Positions 35,805-43,094 of a DNA stretch of 64,000 bases are shown here, in pieces (position 1 is the first letter of the stretch; each line of letters starts with the position of its first letter). The notes beneath the pieces were generated by a model. It did no database searches. It was not told the DNA's origin and was given only the letters and a program-made list of their open reading frames with translations. The position numbers were made by a program, and so were the translations under genes. The stretch comes from Mycolicibacterium sp. BiH015 (GTDB taxonomy: Bacteria > Actinomycetota > Actinomycetes > Mycobacteriales > Mycobacteriaceae), in contig NZ_JAQGCZ010000004.1 in NCBI RefSeq assembly GCF_027706845.1, positions 124,001 through 188,000 on the forward strand. The letters run 5' to 3'.

Positions 35805-35852
35805 AGACACAAACTCGCGTGTTTTCCACGGAAAGCACGCGAGTTTGCGTCT
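35805..35852. terminator. Long stem-loop between clpB and a convergent SDR
   Basis: The 17-bp arms 35805-35821 and 35836-35852 pair with one mismatch (cores CAAACTCGCGTG and CACGCGAGTTTG are perfect) around a 14-nt loop with a T-run. There is no poly-T tail, so it is a bidirectional structural terminator by position. Confidence 0.7.
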
Positions 35853-35871
35853 GCTCGGCCGTTGTTCCGGG

Positions 35872-36546
35872 CTAGGTGAACGCGGTGCTCGCGAGTTCGG
35901 TCTCGTCGCCGAGCAGTGCGGCGATGATTCGCTCGGTGACGGCGTCGGGGTCCAGACCCGCGGGCAGTTTGGGTGCCTGGCCGGCGATGGCCCGTTCGGC
36001 GAGCCCCGTCTCGGTGTGCGGCGGCCGGACGTCGACGACACGGATCTTGCGTCGGCGCGCCTCGGTGCGGGCCGCGGTGAACAACGCCGCGGTGGCCGCC
36101 TTGACGGCGGAGTAGACCGCCATGTTCGGCAGCGGTTTCTCGGCGACGACGGCGCTGATGCCCAGGATGACGCCGCCGGCCTCGAGCACGGGTAGGGCGG
36201 CGCGCATCACGCGCAGCGGCGCCAGGAAGTCGACCAGCACGAGGTCGTCGACGGTGTCGTCGTCGATCTCGGCCAGCGGACCGAAGGCCACCACACCCGC
36301 GGCGATGACCACGCCGTCCAGACGGTCGTGCTGCTCGACGGCGGCAGCCACCACGGCGCGCCCGGCGTCGGGTTCGCGCAGGTCCGCGGTCACGACGTGC
36401 GCGCCGTCGACGGCGGCCAGCGCCTCGGCGGACCTACCGGTCACGGTCAGCGCCGCACCGCGCTCCCGCAGGCCGCGGGCGATACGGGAGCCGAGGGCTC
36501 CGCTGGCCCCGACGACGAGGTAGGACTTTCCCGAGAGAGCGCTCAC
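35872..36546 (-). CDS. Short-chain dehydrogenase/reductase
   Basis: The 224-aa protein has the NAD(P)-binding VVGASGALGSRIARGL (about 10-25), an NxAG equivalent (VVIAAGVVAFGPL) and the catalytic YSAVKAA (about 143-149). It is shorter than most SDRs and its substrate is unknown. It converges on clpB with the stem-loop between, and is divergent from the next gene. Confidence 0.85.
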   Translation of the reverse strand: MSALSGKSYLVVGASGALGSRIARGLRERGAALTVTGRSAEALAAVDGAHVVTADLREPDAGRAVVAAAVEQHDRLDGVVIAAGVVAFGPLAEIDDDTVDDLVLVDFLAPLRVMRAALPVLEAGGVILGISAVVAEKPLPNMAVYSAVKAATAALFTAARTEARRRKIRVVDVRPPHTETGLAERAIAGQAPKLPAGLDPDAVTERIIAALLGDETELASTAFT

Positions 36547-36655
36547 CGGGCAAGTATGCGTTCGGTGCGCCCACGCGACGCCTGCTCAGCCTGAGACGAG
36601 GTTGTGACAAATTCGGATTCGGAGAGCGCACCCCTGAGCGGATACTCTTGAGGCA

Positions 36656-37459
36656 ATGGTCCCGCTTTGGTTCACCCTGTCCGCACTCTGTTTCGTGGGT
36701 GCGGCGGTCTTGCTGTACGTCGACCTCGACCGTCGGCGCGGACTGGGCCGCCGGCGGAAGTCCTGGGCCAAGTCGCATGGCTTCGACTACGAGCACGAGT
36801 CCGGCGACATCCTCAAGCGGTGGAAGCGCGGCGTGATGTCCACCGTCGGCGATGTCACCGCCCGCAACGTGGTCCTCGGGCAGATTCGCGGCGAGGCGGT
36901 CTTCATCTTCGATCTCGAGGACGTCGCCACCGTGATCGCGCTGCACCGCAAGGTCGGCACCAACGTCACCGTCGACATGCGTCTCAAGGGCATCAAGGAA
37001 CCGCGCGAGAGCGACATCTGGCTGCTCGGGGCGATCGGCCCTCGGATGGTCTACTCGACCAACCTCGACGCCGCCCGCCGCGCCTGCGACCGCAGGATGG
37101 TGACGTTCGCCCACACCGCGCCGGACTGCGCCGAGATTATGTGGAACGAAGGCAACTGGACGTTGATCAGCATGCCGGTGACCAGCACGCGCGCCCAGTG
37201 GGATGAGGGGCTGCGCACCGTGCGCCAGTTCAACGACCTGCTGCGCGTGCTGCCGCCGATGCCGACCGCGTCCACCGGACAGCCCGTCGCACGTCGCGGC
37301 GGCTCGCCCAGCCGACCGATCACCCCCGCGCCTGCGGGCCGCGAGTTGCCCCCGGGCTACGCCGGTCAGCCGCGGCCCGACCCGCTGCGGCGTCCTGCGC
37401 CGCCGGTTCAGCAGCCCGCACAGCACAACGGGCGGCAGTCGCCCAACTATCAGCGATAA
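36656..37459 (+). CDS. Conserved mycobacterial membrane/exported protein (Rv0383c-like)
   Basis: A 267-aa protein with an N-terminal signal-anchor (WFTLSALCFVGAAVLLYVDL), a charged central domain (VFIFDLEDVATVIALHRKVGTNVTVDMRLKGI) and a Pro-rich tail (about 215-267). It matches the conserved protein beside clpB in M. tuberculosis by position and general plan. The ATG follows GATACT (36641-36646) by nine bases, so the message may be nearly leaderless. Function is unknown. Confidence 0.75.
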   Translation: MVPLWFTLSALCFVGAAVLLYVDLDRRRGLGRRRKSWAKSHGFDYEHESGDILKRWKRGVMSTVGDVTARNVVLGQIRGEAVFIFDLEDVATVIALHRKVGTNVTVDMRLKGIKEPRESDIWLLGAIGPRMVYSTNLDAARRACDRRMVTFAHTAPDCAEIMWNEGNWTLISMPVTSTRAQWDEGLRTVRQFNDLLRVLPPMPTASTGQPVARRGGSPSRPITPAPAGRELPPGYAGQPRPDPLRRPAPPVQQPAQHNGRQSPNYQR

Positions 37460-37473
37460 GTATCCTCTGGGGC

Positions 37474-38250
37474 ATGCCACGCCCCGTCGCCCTGATCACC
37501 GGACCGACAGCCGGGATCGGGGAGGGGTTCGCCCGCCGCTACGCCATGGACGGCTACGACCTGGTATTGGTCGCACGCGACGCCGGGCGACTGAACACGC
37601 TGGCCGCCGAACTGCGTGACGAGGCGGGGGCCAATGTGGAAGTCATCCGCGCCGATCTCGCCGAGGCCGACGACCGCGCCGAGGTCGCGGAGCGGCTGCG
37701 CGCCGGCGTGCGAGTGCTGGTCAACAACGCCGGCTTCGGGACGTCGGGGGAGTTCTGGACCGCAGACTTCGACGTCTTGAAGTCACAGTTGGACGTCAAC
37801 GTCACCGCGGTCATGCAGCTGACCCACGCCGCGCTGCCGGCAATGCTGGCCGCCGGCGAGGGCACCGTGCTCAACGTCGCAAGCGTCGCAGGGCTGCTGC
37901 CCGGCCGCGGGTCGACGTACTCGGCTTCCAAGGCGTGGGTGGTGTCGTTCTCCGAGGGGCTGGCCAATGGCCTCGGTGGTACCGGCGTCGGAGTGCACGC
38001 GTTGTGTCCGGGCTTCGTGCGCACCGAGTTTCACGAGCGGGCCGGCATCGACATGGCGGGCACCGCGGGTTTCCTATGGCTCGAGGTGGACGACGTGGTC
38101 CGGGAGACGTTGGCCGACATCGCCAAAGACAAAGTGGTGATCATTCCGGGCCTGCAGTACAAGGCGCTGACCACCGGCGGGCGCATCGTGCCGCGAAATG
38201 TGGTGCGCGCCTTGACGAAGGTGGTGGGCAAGGGCCGTGACAGGACCTGA
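37474..38250 (+). CDS. Short-chain dehydrogenase/reductase
   Basis: The 258-aa protein has ITGPTAGIGEGFARRY (about 7-22), VLVNNAGFGTSG (about 83-94), a catalytic Ser in NVASVAGLLP and YSASKAWVVSFSEGL (about 148-162). This is a classical SDR. The C-terminus (LQYKALTTGGRIVPRNVVRALTKVVGKG) resembles mycobacterial lipid-associated SDRs. It starts 14 bp after the previous stop with TATCCT at 37461-37466, a possible near-leaderless promoter. Confidence 0.87.
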   Translation: MPRPVALITGPTAGIGEGFARRYAMDGYDLVLVARDAGRLNTLAAELRDEAGANVEVIRADLAEADDRAEVAERLRAGVRVLVNNAGFGTSGEFWTADFDVLKSQLDVNVTAVMQLTHAALPAMLAAGEGTVLNVASVAGLLPGRGSTYSASKAWVVSFSEGLANGLGGTGVGVHALCPGFVRTEFHERAGIDMAGTAGFLWLEVDDVVRETLADIAKDKVVIIPGLQYKALTTGGRIVPRNVVRALTKVVGKGRDRT

Positions 38251-38256
38251 GAACCT

Positions 38257-39156
38257 GTGCGGGTAATCGCCGTTCTGGCAGCGATCGTGCTCGCTGTGAC
38301 CTCGTGCTCCGGTGACTCGGGCCATCGCGAGGACGTCTTCTCCGCTGCGACAGCGTCGATGGGTGAGTCCCTGGAGCTTCTCGGCTGGAACATGTCGGTG
38401 GCCAATCTGCGGTTCGACGCCGAGTACGTCCTCGTCGACGTCGACGCGGCCCCCGCAAAGGAGGGAGTGACACCGGCGAACCCGGAGGACCTCCGCTTCG
38501 GCCTCTACGGTGCGCTGGCCCACCCGATTGAGGCGAACGGCATCGGCGGGTGCGGTGACGTGACAAACCTTGGCATTCAACCGTTGTCGGTGACTCCGGA
38601 CCGCCTGACGGGGACGGTGTGCCTGGGTCCGCAACGCGATCAGTCCCAGGTGCGCGGCGTCTACGCGTATTCGCCGCGAGACCGCATCGCCGGAACCACC
38701 GTGGCCTATCCGGCGGCGTTTCCTGTCGGCGTGTTGCCCACCAACTCCAACGACACCGGCCTGACGTTGAAGACCAGCAGCGTGGACGCCTTCTCCGAGG
38801 ACGGGGCTCAACTGGCCCCGACGGCACTCGGCGAACCGAAAGCCTTCGAGGGCAAGGGCTACATGCTGCTCGGTCTCGAGGTCGACGGCCTCGCGCAGCG
38901 GTACCGCGACGACTCGGCGAAGCGGGGTGGGCCGATGATGGTGCTGGCCGCACCCACCCTGCCCGGCAGGGGCCTCAGCCATGCCTGCGGGATCTACGGC
39001 GCCTCTGTGCTGGTGCTTCCGGAAGCCTCACGCGAGGGCGTGCAGCTGCGCGCATCGCTGTGCACCCAAGGCGAGATCAACCAGGCTCTGCTGTACGCCA
39101 CGGTGTCGCTGGCGGGGACGCACGCGGCGCTGTGGAAAAAGGACATCTCGCAGTGA
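38257..39156 (+). CDS. Putative lipoprotein (Rv0381c-like position)
   Basis: GTG 38257 gives a 299-aa protein with a signal sequence and lipobox VTSC (Cys17). The mature part contains scattered Cys (GGCGDV, TVCLG, SHACGIYG, ASLCTQG) that could form disulfides, and no known enzyme motif. It is followed by the SpoU gene with a GTGA overlap, as is its positional counterpart in M. tuberculosis. The function is unknown. Confidence 0.7.
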   Translation: MRVIAVLAAIVLAVTSCSGDSGHREDVFSAATASMGESLELLGWNMSVANLRFDAEYVLVDVDAAPAKEGVTPANPEDLRFGLYGALAHPIEANGIGGCGDVTNLGIQPLSVTPDRLTGTVCLGPQRDQSQVRGVYAYSPRDRIAGTTVAYPAAFPVGVLPTNSNDTGLTLKTSSVDAFSEDGAQLAPTALGEPKAFEGKGYMLLGLEVDGLAQRYRDDSAKRGGPMMVLAAPTLPGRGLSHACGIYGASVLVLPEASREGVQLRASLCTQGEINQALLYATVSLAGTHAALWKKDISQ

Positions 39157-39797
39157 CGGATCCGCCCGGCCCCACGGAGTGGGGTGGCGGTCCGGGCGTC
39201 GGCCCCTGGGACGGCGAGCCGCCCGACGACCCGCGCTACGACGCCGAGCTGTTGCTTACCGGTGACAGCCGCAATGTCGTTGACGCCTACAGGTATTGGA
39301 CGCGCGACGCGATCATCGCCGACATCGACCGGCGCAGGCATCCGCTGCACATCGCGATCGAGAACTTCGGCAACGACGCCAACATCGGCGGGGTGGTGCG
39401 AACCGCGAACGCCTTCGCGGTGGACACGGTGCACATCGTGGGCCGCCGCCGCTGGAACCGGCGCGGTGCCATGGTCACCGACCGCTACCAGCGCCTGCGC
39501 CATCATGACACGACTGCCGACCTGCTCGACTTCGCGGCCGCCGCCGGCCTGGAGGTCGTGGCCGTCGACAACGTCCCCGGGGCGTCCCGTCTGGAAGAGA
39601 CGCAGCTGCCCCACGACTGCCTGCTGGTCTTCGGTCAGGAGGGCCCCGGCATCACCGACGACGCGAAGGCCGGTGCCTTGCTAACAGTCTCGATCGCACA
39701 GTTCGGATCGACGCGCAGCATCAACGCTGCCGTCGCCGCCGGCATCGCCATGCACACCTGGATCAGGCAGCACGCTGACCTCAGCCGGGCCTGGTGA
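39153..39797 (+). CDS. SpoU-family RNA 2'-O-methyltransferase
   Basis: The 214-aa enzyme has the trefoil-knot SpoU motifs: ENFGNDANIGGVVRTANAF (motif 1, residues 70-88), LVFGQEGPGI (motif 2) and STRSINAAVAAGIAMHTW (motif 3). It transfers methyl from S-adenosylmethionine to a ribose 2'-OH on tRNA or rRNA; the target is unknown. GTG 39153 overlaps the lipoprotein stop. Its 3' third is overlapped antisense by the MFS gene. Confidence 0.92.
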   Translation: MTDPPGPTEWGGGPGVGPWDGEPPDDPRYDAELLLTGDSRNVVDAYRYWTRDAIIADIDRRRHPLHIAIENFGNDANIGGVVRTANAFAVDTVHIVGRRRWNRRGAMVTDRYQRLRHHDTTADLLDFAAAAGLEVVAVDNVPGASRLEETQLPHDCLLVFGQEGPGITDDAKAGALLTVSIAQFGSTRSINAAVAAGIAMHTWIRQHADLSRAW

Positions 39798-41351
39798 GGT
39801 ACGGGCAGCCGGGCTGCCTGCGACGTCTGGCCGCGGAGCCGGGCTGCCGGCGACATCTGGCCGTGGCCGCAACAGCCACCACACCGCGACCGCGGCGGTG
39901 AGCAGGAGCGCCGCGCCGACGCCGGATGCCACCGTAAGGCCGTGCGTGAACGATGTTTTCGCGGCATCGAGCAGGACCGCCTGCTGATCGGCGGGCAAGG
40001 TCTGCGCGGCATGGATCGCATTGGGCAGCGAGTCGCGTGCTTGCGCGGCGACGTCGGCCGGAACGCCGGGTGCGAAGCTGATGCCGCGATAGACCGCGGT
40101 GACGATCGACCCGAGCGTCGCGATACCCAGCGCCATGCCCAGCTCGTAGGCTGTCTCGGATACTGCGGCCGCCGCGCCTGCCCGTTCCTTCGGCACACTC
40201 GCCAGGATCACGTCGCTGGCCACCGTGAACGCCAGCCCCAGTCCCACACCGACGACGAACAGCGAAATGCCTAGCGGCAGATACGGAGTCATCGGGGTGA
40301 ACGCCATCAGCGATGTCATGAGCGCCGCCATCGCGATGCCGACCATGGCCAGCCCCGCGGTGAGCACCGACCGGTGCGAGAAGTAGCGCACCGCCACACC
40401 TGCCAGCACGCCGAACACCGTCGCCGTCAGCGCGGCGGGCAGCTCGGCCAGGCCCGCCTTGAGCGGGCCGTAACCGTGGACGAGCTGGAAGTACTGGGAC
40501 AGGAAGAACACCAGCCCGGACAAACCGAGCACCGAGAGCAGGTTGGCCGACACGACACCGGAGAACCGGGGATTGGTGAACAGCCGCACGTCGATCAGCG
40601 GCGCCGGAAGACGCAGCTGGCGGCGGACGAACATGGTGAGCGCCACCGCCCCGACGACGAAGGCCACCACGATGTCGGCCCCGATACCGTGGGCCAGCCC
40701 GGTGAAGCCCTCCTTGATCGCATAGACGAGGCCGAGCATGCCGACCATGGACAGTCCGACGCTGGGCAGATCCCACGGACCCGGGTCCGGGTTGCGGTGC
40801 TCGGGCAGCAGCACAAGGCCGCCGGCGAGCAGCACCACCATGACGGGGATGTTGATCAGGAAGACCGAACCCCACCAGAAGTGCTCCAGCAGAACGCCTC
40901 CCACGACGGGGCCCAGTGCTGCGCCTGCGGAGAAGGCCGAGGCCCAGATGCCGACGGCGATGCTGCGCTCACGTTGGTCGGGGAACAGTCCGCGGATCAG
41001 CGCCAGCGTCGCCGGGGCCAGCGTCGCGCCCGCCACGCCGAGTAGCGCGCGGGTCGCGATCAGCATCTCCGGGCTGGTGGCGTAGGCGGAGACCGCCGAT
41101 GCGGCGGCGAAAGCTGTTGCACCCCAGAGCAGCAACTTCTTGTGCCCGATGCGGTCGCCGAGGCTGCCCATGCTGATCAGCAGTGCGGCGAGCACGAACG
41201 AGTAGATGTCGCCGATCCAGAGGATCTGCGTGCCGGTGGATCCGAGGTCGGCGGTGATGAACGGGGTCGCCAGCGCGAGCACCGTGCCGTCGATCCCGAT
41301 GAGCAACACCGCCATGGTCAGGACGCCGAGAGCGAGCCAGCTCCTGTTCAT
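39681..41351 (-). CDS. DHA2-type MFS multidrug transporter
   Basis: A 556-aa, 14-helix antiporter. Signatures are IGIDGTVLALATPFI, IWIGDIYSFVLAALLISMGSLGDRIGHKKLLLWG (motif A), RALLGVAGATLAPATLALI and the central GGVLLEHFWWGSVFLINIPV. It probably exports drugs or toxic compounds with protons. The C-terminal ~60 residues include a repeated RPDVAGSPA, and the last 117 bp run antisense through the SpoU gene before the first stop. The ATG overlaps the TetR stop (ATGA), so the two are one unit controlled by the regulator. Confidence 0.9.
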   Translation of the reverse strand: MNRSWLALGVLTMAVLLIGIDGTVLALATPFITADLGSTGTQILWIGDIYSFVLAALLISMGSLGDRIGHKKLLLWGATAFAAASAVSAYATSPEMLIATRALLGVAGATLAPATLALIRGLFPDQRERSIAVGIWASAFSAGAALGPVVGGVLLEHFWWGSVFLINIPVMVVLLAGGLVLLPEHRNPDPGPWDLPSVGLSMVGMLGLVYAIKEGFTGLAHGIGADIVVAFVVGAVALTMFVRRQLRLPAPLIDVRLFTNPRFSGVVSANLLSVLGLSGLVFFLSQYFQLVHGYGPLKAGLAELPAALTATVFGVLAGVAVRYFSHRSVLTAGLAMVGIAMAALMTSLMAFTPMTPYLPLGISLFVVGVGLGLAFTVASDVILASVPKERAGAAAAVSETAYELGMALGIATLGSIVTAVYRGISFAPGVPADVAAQARDSLPNAIHAAQTLPADQQAVLLDAAKTSFTHGLTVASGVGAALLLTAAVAVWWLLRPRPDVAGSPAPRPDVAGSPAARTSPGPAEVSVLPDPGVHGDAGGDGSVDAARRSELCDRDC

Positions 41352-41887
41352 TTCTTCACTCCGTGTAGTAGAAGGTCGGTGATCAGTCTGTCGAAGTCGC
41401 GGGCGGCGGCGCGGCCGGCGCGGATGGACCATGCGGTGCCGGCGATCAAGCTGTAGAACGCTTCGGTGAGCCAGGCCGCGGTCAGGTCGGGCCGGAATGC
41501 TCCCTCGCGCTGCCCGCGCAGGAACAACTCCGTGATGGCGGAGTCGACCTCGTCCCAGATCTCGATCGTGGTCTCGAGGTCTGCTTCCTGGCTCTGGCTG
41601 TACAACAGGACGAAGTAGGGGGAGATGGGCTCGCAGGCGGTGACGAGCCGGCGCAGCGCGTCAGTTGGCGGACCTTCGTCGAGTCGCACGGTCTTGAGGA
41701 CTTCGCGCATCTCGGCGATGGCGAGTTCCTCCAGCGCGGCCATCAGTGCGGCGCGACCCGAGAAGTGCCGATGCAGCGTCGCGCGGCTCACGCCGACGGC
41801 CGTGGCGATTTCGTCCTGCGTCGCGTTGGGGCGCCGGCCGAGGAAGTCGGCAGCAGCGCGCAGCAACTGGTCGCGGGTTGAGGACAT
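41348..41887 (-). CDS. TetR-family repressor of the adjacent MFS pump
   Basis: A 179-aa protein with the helix-turn-helix TQDEIATAVGVSRATLHRHFSGRAALMAALEELAI. ATG 41887 is preferred over the upstream in-frame ATGs, which lie inside or beyond the operator. It is followed with overlap by the MFS gene. A perfect 20-bp palindrome lies 18 bp upstream, so autorepression and pump control by a drug ligand are expected. Confidence 0.9.
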   Translation of the reverse strand: MSSTRDQLLRAAADFLGRRPNATQDEIATAVGVSRATLHRHFSGRAALMAALEELAIAEMREVLKTVRLDEGPPTDALRRLVTACEPISPYFVLLYSQSQEADLETTIEIWDEVDSAITELFLRGQREGAFRPDLTAAWLTEAFYSLIAGTAWSIRAGRAAARDFDRLITDLLLHGVKK

Positions 41888-41905
41888 GCGACAAGAATAG
41901 CTCAT

Positions 41906-41925
41906 ATGAGACATATTTGTCTCAT
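41906..41925. promoter_or_regulatory. TetR operator, perfect 8-bp inverted repeat
   Basis: ATGAGACA-TATT-TGTCTCAT, 18 bp upstream of the TetR start and 35 bp upstream of the divergent GH76 gene. It may control both. Confidence 0.8.
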
Positions 41926-41960
41926 AGCCTCCGGGCGGCTGGTAGGGCAGGATCAACGGC

Positions 41961-43094
41961 ATGGATCAGATGTGGGCCAACCGCGCCGCCAGCGCCGAAG
42001 CCGCCATCGCCACCCGGCATCTCCGAAAGCTGTGGGGGTTGCCGGGCACTCAGCTGGGCGTGGTTGCCTGGCCGGCCGCGGGCACGCACCGCCGCTTCGG
42101 AACCTGGCACTACTGGTGGCAGGCGCACCTCTTGGACAACCTGGTCGACGCCCAGCTGCGCGACCCGAAGCCCGAGCGCCTCACCTCGATCACCCGTCAG
42201 ATCCGAGGGCATCGGCTGCGCAACCTCGGGAAGTGGACGAACAGCTACTACGACGACATGGCGTGGCTGGCACTCGCGCTCGAGCGCGCCGGCCGCCTGA
42301 CCGGCGTCGCCCGCCCGAAAGCACTGCACCAGCTCGCCGACCAGTTCCTCACCTCGTGGGTGCCCGAGGACGGCGGCGGCATTCCGTGGCGCAAGCAGGA
42401 TCAATTCTTCAACGCCCCGGCCAACGGGCCCGCCGCGATCTTTCTCGCCCGCTACGACGACAGATTGCGCAGGGCGCAGCAGATGGCCGACTGGATCGAC
42501 GAGACGCTGATCGACCCCGACACGCAACTGGTGTTCGACGGCATCAAGGGCGGCTCGCTGGTGCGTGCGCAGTACACCTACTGCCAGGGCGTGGTGCTGG
42601 GCGCCGAGACCGAGCTCGCGGCACGCACCGAGGATCCGCGGCACGCCGAGCGGGTCCACCGGCTCGTCGCGGCCGTCGCCCAGCACATGGCGCCCGACGG
42701 CATCATCAAAGGTGCGGGTGGCGGTGACGGCGGCCTGTTCAACGGCATCCTGGCCCGCTATCTGGCGCTGGTCGCCACGGATCTGCCCGGCGACGCCGAG
42801 GCCGATGTCACGGCCCGCAAGACCGCCGCGAAGCTGGTGCTGTCCTCGGGGCGCGCCGCATGGGAGAACCGTCAGACGGCCGAGGGCCTGCCGCTGTTCG
42901 CGGCCTTCTGGGACCGTCCCGCCGAATTGCCCACGGCAGGAACGAAAGACGCGCAATTCGTCGAGGGTGCCGTCAACTCCTCCGAGATTCCCGAACGCGA
43001 CCTGTCGGTACAGTTGGCCGGCTGGATGCTGATGGAAGCGGCCCACTCGGTCGCGGCGGCCGGCGAATCGGGTACGGAGAACTCAGCCGAGTGA
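41961..43094 (+). CDS. Glycoside hydrolase family 76 (alpha-1,6-mannanase-like)
   Basis: A 377-aa (alpha/alpha)6-barrel protein. SYYDDMAWLALALERAG places the catalytic Asp pair at D98-D99, and IPWRKQDQFFNAPANGPAAIF and QYTYCQGVVLGAETELA are typical of GH76. Rv0365c is the positional counterpart. Members cut alpha-1,6-mannan, as in lipomannan or fungal walls. There is no signal peptide, so it likely acts inside the cell. Its stop overlaps the start of the NhaA fusion (GTGA). Confidence 0.88.
   Translation: MDQMWANRAASAEAAIATRHLRKLWGLPGTQLGVVAWPAAGTHRRFGTWHYWWQAHLLDNLVDAQLRDPKPERLTSITRQIRGHRLRNLGKWTNSYYDDMAWLALALERAGRLTGVARPKALHQLADQFLTSWVPEDGGGIPWRKQDQFFNAPANGPAAIFLARYDDRLRRAQQMADWIDETLIDPDTQLVFDGIKGGSLVRAQYTYCQGVVLGAETELAARTEDPRHAERVHRLVAAVAQHMAPDGIIKGAGGGDGGLFNGILARYLALVATDLPGDAEADVTARKTAAKLVLSSGRAAWENRQTAEGLPLFAAFWDRPAELPTAGTKDAQFVEGAVNSSEIPERDLSVQLAGWMLMEAAHSVAAAGESGTENSAE

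Noticed and set aside
34409..35812. 467-codon open frame antisense to clpB
   Set aside because: Shadow of the clpB codon pattern.
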